64,000 nt of DNA, from assembly GCA_001544595.2 (NCBI GenBank), contig FCOH02000010.1:62001-126000 (forward strand). Direction: 5' to 3'. Within the stretch, counting starts at the first letter, position 1; each line of letters starts with the position of its first letter. This DNA comes from Caballeronia peredens. Lineage in GTDB: Bacteria; Pseudomonadota; Gammaproteobacteria; Burkholderiales; Burkholderiaceae. A program made the position numbers and the translations under genes. Positions 9,332 through 16,357 of this stretch are shown here, piece by piece. Below the pieces are notes generated by a model. It saw nothing but the letters and a program-made list of their open reading frames with translations, made no database searches and had not been told where the DNA came from.

Positions 9332-9616
9332 ATGCCAGTCATGCACTTTCGGATTCGCTGGCCGGATGGCGTCGAAGCGAACTGCTATTCGCCGTCGACG
9401 GTCGTCGGCGAATTCTTTGTGGCGGGCGAGAGCTATGCCATCGCCGATTTTCTCGCGCGCTCGCGTGAGGCGCTGAATATCGGCTCGGAGCGCGTGCGCG
9501 AGAAATACGGCTTCGCGTGCTCGGCCGCGCTCGATCAGCTTGCACGCATCGAAGAGGACGCGAGCCGGTTCGCGGAAGCGCACGACGCGCGCGTGACCGT
9601 GCTTGCGCTCGATTGA
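9332..9616 (+). CDS. nitG: MSMEG_0570 family small protein (NitG)
   Basis: 94 residues from ATG at 9332 (MPVMHFRIRWPDG), chosen over an in-frame ATG at 9302 because family members begin with this RIRWPDG strand. Other recognisable parts are CYSPSTVV, FLARSREALNIGSERV and YGFACSAALDQL, the last with a conserved Cys. The function is unknown; the family is seen essentially only in nitrilase/radical SAM clusters. It lies 49 bp after nitF and 52 bp before the flavoprotein, the loosest spacing of the operon. Confidence 0.8.
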   Translation: MPVMHFRIRWPDGVEANCYSPSTVVGEFFVAGESYAIADFLARSREALNIGSERVREKYGFACSAALDQLARIEEDASRFAEAHDARVTVLALD

Positions 9617-9630
9617 CTCAATCGTCCGGT

Positions 9631-9657
9631 TTGTCGAATTTTTCGAATTTGTCGAAG
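9631..9657. repeat. three tandem 9-bp repeats before the flavoprotein gene
   Basis: TTGTCGAAT (9631-9639), TTTTCGAAT (9640-9648) and TTGTCGAAG (9649-9657) follow each other without gaps in the 52-bp spacer between nitG and nitH. The last unit runs into the GAGGAAG ribosome-binding site of the start at 9669. It may be a simple slippage tract or may affect translation of nitH. Confidence 0.6.
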
Positions 9658-9668
9658 AGGAAGCGGAT

Positions 9669-10967
9669 ATGTCGAACATCGATTCAACACCGGCGGCGCC
9701 GGCGCATTACAGCGTGATCGTCATCGGCGGCGGACAGGCGGGACTGTCGGTCAGCTATTTCCTGCAACAGGCGAACATCGATCATCTCGTGCTCGAAAAG
9801 CACAACGTCACGCATACGTGGCGCACGCAGCGCTGGGACCGATTCTGTCTCGTCACGCCCAACTGGCAATGCGCGCTGCCGGGGCATCCCTATGACGGCG
9901 CGGACCCGCACGGCTTCATGAAGAAGGACGAGATCATCGCGTATCTCGATGCGTTCATCGCCAAGGTGAATGCACCGGTGCTCGAAGGCGCGGCAGTCAC
10001 GCGGGTTACACGCGATACACGCGACGCGAATGCACGCTACATCGTGAAGAGCACGCGCGGCGAGTTCACCGCGGATCAGATCGTGGTTGCATCGGGCGGA
10101 TATCACACGCCGATCGTGCCGCGCATGGCCGAGCGTTTGCCGCAGAGCATCTTGCAGATGCAGTCGTCGGAGTACCGCAACGCCGACGCGCTGCCGCCCG
10201 GCGCGGTGCTCGTCGTCGGCTCGGGGCAATCGGGCGCGCAGATCGCGGAAGATCTGCATCTGTCGGGGCGCAAGGTGCATCTCGCGGTCGGCGAGGCGCC
10301 GCGCTGCGCGCGCTTCTATCGCGGCCGCGATGTCGTCGACTGGCTCGCGGACATGCGCTACTACGACATGCCCGTGACCGATCATCCGCTGCGCGAAGGC
10401 GTGCGCGACAACACCAATCATTACGTCACGGGCCGTGACGGCGGACGCGACATCGACTTGCGCCGCTTCGCGCTCGAAGGCATGGAGTTGTTCGGCCGGC
10501 TCGAAGACTACCGCGACGGCGCGCTGCGTTTCGCACCGAATCTGCGCGCGAATCTCGACGACGCGGACGATACGTATAACCGCATCAACGCGAGCATCGA
10601 CGGATACATCGGCAAGCACGGCATCGATGCGCCGCCCGCGGCGCGCTACGAGCCGCTCTGGCAACCGTCGCACGAACGCGAGGAAGTGGATCTGCAGGCA
10701 AGCGGCGTTACTTCGGTGGTGTGGTGCATCGGCTTCACGCCCGACTTCGGCTGGCTCGATGCGCCGGTCTTCAACGGACGCGGGTATCCGTCGCACATGC
10801 GCGGCGTGACCGCCGTGCCGGGACTGTATTTCGTCGGCCTGCCGTGGCTGCACACGTGGGGTTCGGGGCGTTTTTCGGGCGTGGCGCGCGATGCGCAATA
10901 CATCGTCGATGCGATCTGCGCCGAGCGTGCGAGCGTGCCGGACAGTGTGTCGATTGCGTGCGCGTGA
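9669..10967 (+). CDS. nitH: MSMEG_0569 family flavin-dependent oxidoreductase (NitH)
   Basis: 432 residues from ATG at 9669, preceded by GAGGAAG. Two Rossmann motifs are visible: VIGGGQAGLSVSYFL at the N-terminus (FAD) and VVGSGQSGAQIAEDL near residue 180 (NAD(P)H), as in flavin-containing monooxygenases. The aromatic segment TWRTQRWDRFCLVTPNW and the C-terminal GLPWLHTWGSGRFSG belong to the Nit1C-specific family. It probably oxidises a nitrogen or carbon atom of the pathway intermediate; the substrate is unknown. It is the last gene of the standard seven-gene set, and the LnmK-like gene follows 9 bp later. Confidence 0.87.
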   Translation: MSNIDSTPAAPAHYSVIVIGGGQAGLSVSYFLQQANIDHLVLEKHNVTHTWRTQRWDRFCLVTPNWQCALPGHPYDGADPHGFMKKDEIIAYLDAFIAKVNAPVLEGAAVTRVTRDTRDANARYIVKSTRGEFTADQIVVASGGYHTPIVPRMAERLPQSILQMQSSEYRNADALPPGAVLVVGSGQSGAQIAEDLHLSGRKVHLAVGEAPRCARFYRGRDVVDWLADMRYYDMPVTDHPLREGVRDNTNHYVTGRDGGRDIDLRRFALEGMELFGRLEDYRDGALRFAPNLRANLDDADDTYNRINASIDGYIGKHGIDAPPAARYEPLWQPSHEREEVDLQASGVTSVVWCIGFTPDFGWLDAPVFNGRGYPSHMRGVTAVPGLYFVGLPWLHTWGSGRFSGVARDAQYIVDAICAERASVPDSVSIACA

Positions 10968-10976
10968 AGGAACGAC

Positions 10977-11786
10977 ATGCCTCATCACGACGACACCTAT
11001 CGCGCGGGCATGCCGCAACTGAACTTCGCCGGGCTTTCGGAGAACTGGCTGCTCAAGGAGTGCGGCGACCGCCACTGGGACGCGCTGGCACGAGAGACGC
11101 AGAGCGATTTCATCGCCGATGAAGGCAGCCGCGCCTATGCGGCCTTCACGTCGATCAGACTGAGCGCGAACGGCATGCACGAGGTGTGCGAGAACGACAC
11201 GTTCCGCATTCGCAGCGAGCTTTCGCGCATCGGGCCGGTGCGGCATTTCAGCGGGCATCGCGTGGCGGGCTCGCAGGGAACCATCGCCGATGTATCGATG
11301 ATGTCCACCTTCGTGCGCCGCACCGAATCGCGCAGCAACCGCTCGGTCGCGCGTGCGAGCTTCGCGAATCTGAAGGGCGGCATCGCGCCGATGAATTCGC
11401 AGATCGCCGGCATGCAGGACACCGCGCGCCGCTTGCGTCTGCGCGAAGCCGAGCCGGATCTGCAAGAGACGTCGTGCGTGCCGGTCGAATTTTTGCCGTG
11501 CCCGTACAACGATTTCAACGGCGCCGACTTTCTCTACTTCGCGAGCTTCCAGGGCTTCGTCGATCGCGCGGAATGGCAGACGTGGCGTCTTGCGGACACG
11601 CCCGCGCTCGTGTCGCGCGAGCTGCACTATCACGGCAATATCGACGTGGGCGACAGCTTGCGGCTGACGTTCCGCCGCGCGTGTCTCGACGAGACGCACA
11701 TCGCGCACTGGTGCGAGATCGAACGCACAAGCGACGGCAAGAAGATCGCCGACGTGATCACGCACAAGGCACGGAGGCGCGCATGA
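10977..11786 (+). CDS. Pnap_2097 / LnmK-like acyltransferase-decarboxylase family protein
   Basis: 269 residues, with AAGGAA before the ATG. It resembles the Pnap_2097 family, which is related to LnmK of leinamycin biosynthesis (double hot-dog fold): GMPQLNFAGLSENWLLKECGDRHW near the N-terminus, then ASFANLKGG, VPVEFLPCPYNDFNGADFLYFASFQ and LHYHGNIDVGDSLRLTF. LnmK loads methylmalonyl-CoA onto a carrier protein and decarboxylates it to propionyl-ACP. The next gene, overlapping by ATGA, encodes a methylmalonyl-CoA mutase, so substrate supply and use appear coupled. No acyl carrier protein or polyketide synthase is seen nearby, so the acceptor is unknown. Confidence 0.65.
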   Translation: MPHHDDTYRAGMPQLNFAGLSENWLLKECGDRHWDALARETQSDFIADEGSRAYAAFTSIRLSANGMHEVCENDTFRIRSELSRIGPVRHFSGHRVAGSQGTIADVSMMSTFVRRTESRSNRSVARASFANLKGGIAPMNSQIAGMQDTARRLRLREAEPDLQETSCVPVEFLPCPYNDFNGADFLYFASFQGFVDRAEWQTWRLADTPALVSRELHYHGNIDVGDSLRLTFRRACLDETHIAHWCEIERTSDGKKIADVITHKARRRA

Positions 11787-13996
11787 GCGGCGCTCGTCAT
11801 CGCCGCGTGCCGTTGAAGCCGCTGTATACGTCGGCGGATCTCGACGGCATCGCGCATCTCGATTCGCAACCCGGCGTCGAACCATTCGTGCGCGGACCTT
11901 ATGCATCGATGTACACGACGAAGCCGTGGACCATTCGCCAGTACGCCGGTTACGCCGATGCCGCCGATTCCAATCTCGCGTTTCGCCGCGCGCTCGAACG
12001 CGGCGCGCAAGGACTGTCCGTCGCGTTCGATCTGCCGACTCAACGCGGCTACGATTCGACGGACGAAGCGGCGCGCGCCGATGTCGGACTCGCGGGCGTC
12101 GCCATCGATACCGTCGATGACATGGCGCGGCTCTTCGAAGGCATCGCGCTCGATCGCGTCTCCGTCTCGATGACGATGAACGGCGCCCTGCTGCCGGTGC
12201 TCGCGGCGTTCATCGTCGCGGCGGAGGAACGCGGCATCGGCATGGAAGCGCTTTCGGGCACGGTGCAGAACGACATCCTCAAGGAGTTCATGGTGCGCAA
12301 CGCGTGGGTGTTCGCGCCGGAACCATCGCTGCGAATCGTAGCGGACGTCGCGCAGTTTCTCGCCGGACACATGCCGCGTTTCAAGGCGCTTTCCGTGTCC
12401 GGCTATCACTTTCAGGAAGCGGGCGCGGATGCGTCGCTCGAACTGGCGCTCACGTTCGCCAATGCGCGCGCTTACCTTCGCGCGATGCGTGCGCGCGGCC
12501 TGTGCGCCGATGCGGTCTGCGAGCAGTTGAGCTTTTTCTTCGGCACCGGCACGGACTTCTATACGGAAATCGCGAAGCTGCGCGCGGCGCGGCTGATGTG
12601 GTCGGGCATCGCGGAAGAAGAGGGCGCGCGCACGGCGAAGAGCCGCGCGCTGCGCATGCATTGCCAGACGTCGGGCTGGTCGCTGAGCCCGGTGCGCACG
12701 CAGAACAACATCGTGCGCACGACTGTCGAAGCGATGGCCGCCGTGTTCGGCGGCACGCAGTCGCTGCACACGAATGCGCATGACGAGGCGCTCGCGTTGC
12801 CGTCGGCGTCGGCGGCCCAGCTCGCGCGCGACACGCAATTGATCCTTCAGCACGAAATGGGCTTGTGCGACGTGATCGATCCGTGGGCGGGCTCCTACAT
12901 GATGGAATCGCTGACGGCGGGGCTCGTCGCACAGGCGCGCACGCTCATCGACGAAATCGATGCGCACGGCGGCGCGCTCGAAGTCATTCGCACGGGCTGG
13001 GTGCAGCGTCGCATCCGCGAGAGCGCGGCGGTCACTCAGGCGCGCATCGATGCGGGCGAACAGATGATCGTCGGGACGAATGCGTTTGTCGCGGCGGAAT
13101 GTGACGACGACCCGCCCGCGTGCCTCGCAATCGACGGCGAACGTATCCGCGTTCAGCAGTCGCGCAGGATCGCCGAGGTCAGACGGCTACGCGATGAATC
13201 GCGGGTGCGCGCGGCGCTGGCCGCATTGACGCGCGCCGCCCGCGACGACGACGGCAACCTGCTCGACAGGGCGATCGATTGCATGCGCGCGCGGGCGACG
13301 GTCGGCGAATGCACACGCGCGCTCGAAGCGGTGTGGCCGCGCCATGTGCAGATCGCGCGCGCGGCTTCCGGCACGTATGGCGCGACTCGCCGCGGCGATG
13401 ACGCCTGGCGCGACGCATGCGCGCAGGTCGCGCGGCTCACGCGCGAGTTGAGCAGAAAGCCGCGTGTGCTGATTGCAAAACTGGGACTCGACGGACACGA
13501 TCGCGGCGCCGGTATGATCGCCGCCGCGCTCGCCGACGCAGGCTTTCATGTGACGACGAGCGGACTGTTCGCGTCGCCCGCGCAGGCCGCGGCGCTCGCT
13601 GCCGACGAACGATGCGATGTGATCGGCGTGTCGTCGCTGGCGGGCGCGCATGGCGCGCTGGTGCCGGGATTGATGCGCGAACTCGCCGCGCACGACGTAC
13701 GCGTGCCTGTGGTGATCGGCGGAATCGTGCCCGATGACCATGCGCGAACCATGCGCGCAATTGGCGTGGCCGACATATTCGGCCCAGGCTCGACGATGCA
13801 CGAGATCGTCGAGCGTCTGGTCTTTCTTATAGAGAACGCTTACTTGACCGATGCGGTGTTGATCGGGCGTGCGGAATCGGCGGGCAGCACCGACGTCAGC
13901 ACGTTGGCGGGCACATGCTGCGCTTCTTCCTTCGACACCGCGCCGACGAACTTCCAGCCGCCCGGCAACTTGACGAACGTGAAGCCGGTGGGCTGA
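11783..13996 (+). CDS. methylmalonyl-CoA mutase, single-chain, with abnormal C-terminal tail
   Basis: 737 residues from ATG at 11783 (ATGA overlap with the previous stop). The catalytic TIM barrel carries MYTTKPWTIRQYAGY, LSVAFDLPTQRGYDS, VSVSMTMNGALLPVLAAF, ILKEFMVRNAW, KLRAARLMW and HCQTSGWSLSP, all characteristic of methylmalonyl-CoA mutase. The B12 domain has LGLDGHDRGAGM (DXHXXG), GVSSLAG and VIGGIVPDD. It interconverts succinyl-CoA and methylmalonyl-CoA with adenosylcobalamin. The homologous part ends near residue 685 (MHEIVERLVFLIENA). The last 52 residues are encoded antisense to the small gene at 13840-14112, so the natural stop appears to be missing. No MeaB-type chaperone gene is adjacent. 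Confidence 0.85.
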   Translation: MSGARHRRVPLKPLYTSADLDGIAHLDSQPGVEPFVRGPYASMYTTKPWTIRQYAGYADAADSNLAFRRALERGAQGLSVAFDLPTQRGYDSTDEAARADVGLAGVAIDTVDDMARLFEGIALDRVSVSMTMNGALLPVLAAFIVAAEERGIGMEALSGTVQNDILKEFMVRNAWVFAPEPSLRIVADVAQFLAGHMPRFKALSVSGYHFQEAGADASLELALTFANARAYLRAMRARGLCADAVCEQLSFFFGTGTDFYTEIAKLRAARLMWSGIAEEEGARTAKSRALRMHCQTSGWSLSPVRTQNNIVRTTVEAMAAVFGGTQSLHTNAHDEALALPSASAAQLARDTQLILQHEMGLCDVIDPWAGSYMMESLTAGLVAQARTLIDEIDAHGGALEVIRTGWVQRRIRESAAVTQARIDAGEQMIVGTNAFVAAECDDDPPACLAIDGERIRVQQSRRIAEVRRLRDESRVRAALAALTRAARDDDGNLLDRAIDCMRARATVGECTRALEAVWPRHVQIARAASGTYGATRRGDDAWRDACAQVARLTRELSRKPRVLIAKLGLDGHDRGAGMIAAALADAGFHVTTSGLFASPAQAAALAADERCDVIGVSSLAGAHGALVPGLMRELAAHDVRVPVVIGGIVPDDHARTMRAIGVADIFGPGSTMHEIVERLVFLIENAYLTDAVLIGRAESAGSTDVSTLAGTCCASSFDTAPTNFQPPGNLTNVKPVG

Positions 13997-14112
13997 TCGA
14001 CGAAAACGGAGTAAGGCGCGGGCGACGCGGCAGGCGCGTCGGTCTGGGCAAACGACATCAGCGGGGTTGCAAGCAACAGCGCGGCGGCAAGCGCGGACAA
14101 GGTCGATTTCAT
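13840..14112 (-). CDS. small secreted protein, conserved hypothetical
   Basis: 90 residues with a textbook signal peptide (residues 1-23, MKSTLSALAAALLLATPLMS then FAQ). The mature part is about 67 residues (YSVFVDQPTGFTFVKLPGGWKFVG) with no recognised domain. AGGAGTG lies 5 bp before the ATG. The 3' 157 bp overlap the end of the mutase gene on the opposite strand. It is divergent from the TetR regulator at 14284, with mirrored sites between them, so it may be that regulator's target. Confidence 0.75.
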   Translation of the reverse strand: MKSTLSALAAALLLATPLMSFAQTDAPAASPAPYSVFVDQPTGFTFVKLPGGWKFVGAVSKEEAQHVPANVLTSVLPADSARPINTASVK

Positions 14113-14139
14113 GAAAACACTCCTGAAGTAGTAGTTCGC

Positions 14140-14222
14140 GAATTATGTGACGATCAATACAGATATTTAAACATCGGCCCGGGACAAGGTCCAGTTATTT
14201 TGTTACGATCGACACATAATTC
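14140..14222. promoter_or_regulatory. widely spaced inverted repeat, candidate TetR operators
   Basis: GAATTATGTG at 14140-14149 is repeated exactly in inverse orientation at 14213-14222; each is followed inward by one differing base and then CGATC. The arms lie 63 bp apart in the AT-rich 171-bp spacer between the divergent small secreted protein gene and the TetR gene. Two identical sites facing each other over divergent promoters fit autoregulation by the TetR protein. Confidence 0.55.
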
Positions 14223-14283
14223 AGAATTGCCGCGCACCGAACAATGGCTGGCACGGCAATTTGTATGAATAAAGGAGTGAGAC

Positions 14284-14916
14284 ATGTCGTCGGCAGCACA
14301 GGAGACGCAGCACAAGGCGCGCGGCCGCCCGCGCGAGTTCGATCGCGAGGCGGCGCTCAGATGCGCCATGAACGTGTTCTGGGACAAGGGCTACGACACC
14401 TGCTCGATGGCCGATCTCGTCGATGCCATGGGCATCAACTCGCCGAGTCTGTACGCCGCGTTCGGCAGCAAGGAAGACCTGTATCGCGAGGCGGTCGATC
14501 TCTACACGGAAGCCGAAGGCGGCGCCGCGTTGCGTGAGTTGCTCGCACACGAGTCGGTGTGCGAGGGGTTGCGCGCAATGTTTCGCACGAGCATCGAGCT
14601 TTTCACCGGCGCGGCGAATCCGCGCGGCTGCATGATCTTTCTCGGCGCGATGTCGGTCGGCACGGAGCACGCGCAATTGCGCGCCGAGTTGCAGAAGCGC
14701 AGGCGGCGCGTGGCGAGCATCGTCGCGGAGCGGCTGGCGCGGGCGGTCGAAAACGGCGAACTCGACACACGCGCCGACGTCCCGGCGCTCGCCGCGCTGT
14801 GCATGACGCTGTTCGCGGGACTGTCGATTCAGGCGCAGGACGGCGTGCGCCGGGCGGCGTTGTTCGCGGCAATCGACCAGTTCGTCGCGACATTGCCGGT
14901 GCGCGCGAAATCCTGA
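14284..14916 (+). CDS. TetR/AcrR family transcriptional regulator
   Basis: 210 residues. The N-terminal helix-turn-helix is clear: RGRPREFDREAALRCAMNVFW, then KGYDTCSMADLVDAMGINSPSLYAAFGSKEDLYREAV (residues 14-75). The C-terminal ligand domain (NPRGCMIFLGAM around residue 115) resembles regulators of the AcrR/ComR subgroup. It is divergent from the small secreted-protein gene with inverted 10-bp sites between them. The inducer is unknown. Confidence 0.9.
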   Translation: MSSAAQETQHKARGRPREFDREAALRCAMNVFWDKGYDTCSMADLVDAMGINSPSLYAAFGSKEDLYREAVDLYTEAEGGAALRELLAHESVCEGLRAMFRTSIELFTGAANPRGCMIFLGAMSVGTEHAQLRAELQKRRRRVASIVAERLARAVENGELDTRADVPALAALCMTLFAGLSIQAQDGVRRAALFAAIDQFVATLPVRAKS

Positions 14917-14917
14917 G

Positions 14918-14939
14918 CGCGCCGCACCGACGCGGCGCG
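14918..14939 (+). terminator. GC hairpin after the TetR gene
   Basis: CGCGCCGC (14918-14925), loop ACCGAC, then GCGGCGCG (14932-14939) gives an 8-bp perfect stem directly after the TetR stop codon. No U-tract follows, so intrinsic termination is plausible but unproven. Confidence 0.45.
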
Positions 14940-15020
14940 TGAGCTTACGTTATTGACTTTCCAATCGTTTACGCGCGAGCATGGGCAGTCGCGCGCGAAT
15001 GCCGTGCGGCCATCGCTTTG

Positions 15021-15037
15021 TACGTAGTCCCTACTTA
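15021..15037. promoter_or_regulatory. near-palindrome upstream of the hydrolase-LuxR gene
   Basis: TACGTAG TCC CTACTTA (15021-15037) has 7-bp arms with one mismatch around a 3-bp centre, 13 bp before the ATG at 15050. Position and symmetry suggest an operator for the LuxR-type protein itself (autoregulation). Confidence 0.4.
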
Positions 15038-15049
15038 CATTTCCCATCG

Positions 15050-16135
15050 ATGGTGACGCGCCCGCCCACGCCCCGTCAGCAGATCCGCCTGTGCACGGCG
15101 AGCGACGGCGTGCGCATCGCGTACGCAACGTGCGGCTCCGGGCCGCCGCTCATCAAGGCGGCGAACTGGCTCAGTCATCTGGAACTGGATTTCGCGAGTC
15201 CGGTCTGGAGCCATCTGATGATCGAGCTGTGCGGCCGGCACCAGCTGATTCGCTACGATCAGCGCGGCTGCGGCCTCTCCGATCACGACGTCGCCGATAT
15301 TTCCTTCGACGCCTGGCTGCGCGATCTCGAAACTGTCGTCGATGCGAGCGGCCTCGAACGCTTTCCGCTGCTCGGGATTTCGCAAGGCGCGTCGATCGCC
15401 ATCGCGTATGCGGTCGCGCATCCGGAACGGGTGACGCATCTCGTGCTGCACGGCGGCTACGCGCGCGGCCGGCTCAAGCGCACCCGCGATCCCGCGCAGC
15501 ACGAGGAAGCCGAAATGCTCGTCAAACTCGCGGAACTCGGCTGGGGCAAGCACAATCCCGCGTTCCGCCAGTTCTTCACGACGCAGTTCATTCCCGGCGG
15601 CACGCCGGAACAGCACCACTGGTTCAACGAACTCGAACGGCTCACGACCACGCCACGCAACGCCGCGCGCATCATGCGCGTGTTCAATGAAATCGATGTG
15701 GTCGATCTGCTGCCGCGCGTGGAATGCCCGACGCTCGTGCTGCACGCAAGCGGCGACGCGCGCGTGCCCTTCGACGAAAGCCGCCTGCTCGCCGGACAGA
15801 TTCCCGGCGCGCGCTTCGTGCCGCTGGAAAGCGAGAATCATCTCGTGCTCGAAACCGACGCCGCCTGGCAGCGCTGGCGCGAGGAAGTGCGCGCATTCCT
15901 GCCGTCGGCGCCGGCGATCGACCCCGCGTTCTCGGCGCTGACGCCGCGCGAGCGCGATATCGTCGAATTGCTCGCCGGCGGGCGCGACAACGCGCAGATC
16001 GCCGCACGTCTCGCGCTGAGCGAGAAGACCGTGCGCAATCACATCACCAGCATCTTCGCGAAGCTCGAAGTCGAGAGCCGCGCGCAGGCGATCGTGCTCG
16101 CGCGCCGCGCGGGCTTCGACGCGCCCGCTGCCTGA
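15050..16135 (+). CDS. alpha/beta hydrolase - LuxR HTH fusion regulator
   Basis: 361 residues from ATG at 15050 (MVTRPPTPRQQIRLC); an earlier in-frame ATG at 14981 would add 23 residues across the palindrome and is less likely. Residues 10-260 form an alpha/beta hydrolase domain with YDQRGCGLSD, the nucleophile elbow LGISQGASIAIAYA, and a late His in ENHLVLE. The C-terminal 65 residues are a LuxR/NarL helix-turn-helix: LTPRERDIVELLAGGRDNAQIAARLALSEKTVRNHI. Such fusions are regulators whose hydrolase part probably senses or cleaves a small ligand. The diiron protein gene follows 222 bp downstream on the same strand and is a candidate target. Confidence 0.88.
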   Translation: MVTRPPTPRQQIRLCTASDGVRIAYATCGSGPPLIKAANWLSHLELDFASPVWSHLMIELCGRHQLIRYDQRGCGLSDHDVADISFDAWLRDLETVVDASGLERFPLLGISQGASIAIAYAVAHPERVTHLVLHGGYARGRLKRTRDPAQHEEAEMLVKLAELGWGKHNPAFRQFFTTQFIPGGTPEQHHWFNELERLTTTPRNAARIMRVFNEIDVVDLLPRVECPTLVLHASGDARVPFDESRLLAGQIPGARFVPLESENHLVLETDAAWQRWREEVRAFLPSAPAIDPAFSALTPRERDIVELLAGGRDNAQIAARLALSEKTVRNHITSIFAKLEVESRAQAIVLARRAGFDAPAA

Positions 16136-16142
16136 CATCCTC

Positions 16143-16201
16143 GGGACACGAGTCCCACCCATTCGCCGCCAAAAGCGCGCGTCCCGGTTCATATCCGGGA
16201 C
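16143..16201. promoter_or_regulatory. two GGGAC/GTCCC inverted repeats before the diiron gene
   Basis: GGGAC ACGA GTCCC at 16143-16156 and GTCCCGG TTCATAT CCGGGAC at 16181-16201 (7-bp perfect arms) lie in the 222-bp gap upstream of the start at 16358. The core GTCCC also occurs in the palindrome at 15021-15037. They may be binding sites for the hydrolase-LuxR protein, or a weak terminator for its transcript. The remainder of the gap shows nothing else. Confidence 0.4.
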
Positions 16202-16357
16202 ATGCGCCTCATGTGCGCGAGCGCGCATCTGCCGAGAATGCTTCGCAGAACGGTGACGCGACGCCTCCATCACGCCGACCTGTTCGACGTATCGAGCCGC
16301 CGTTAAGGCGTCCAGTCCATCCGCCGTCATCGACGCAGAATCATCCGGAGTCCGCAT

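Noticed and set aside
9684-11906. A 740-codon open frame on the - strand opposite nitH and the LnmK-like gene
   Set aside because: Antisense shadow across two coupled real genes; no motif or start signal.
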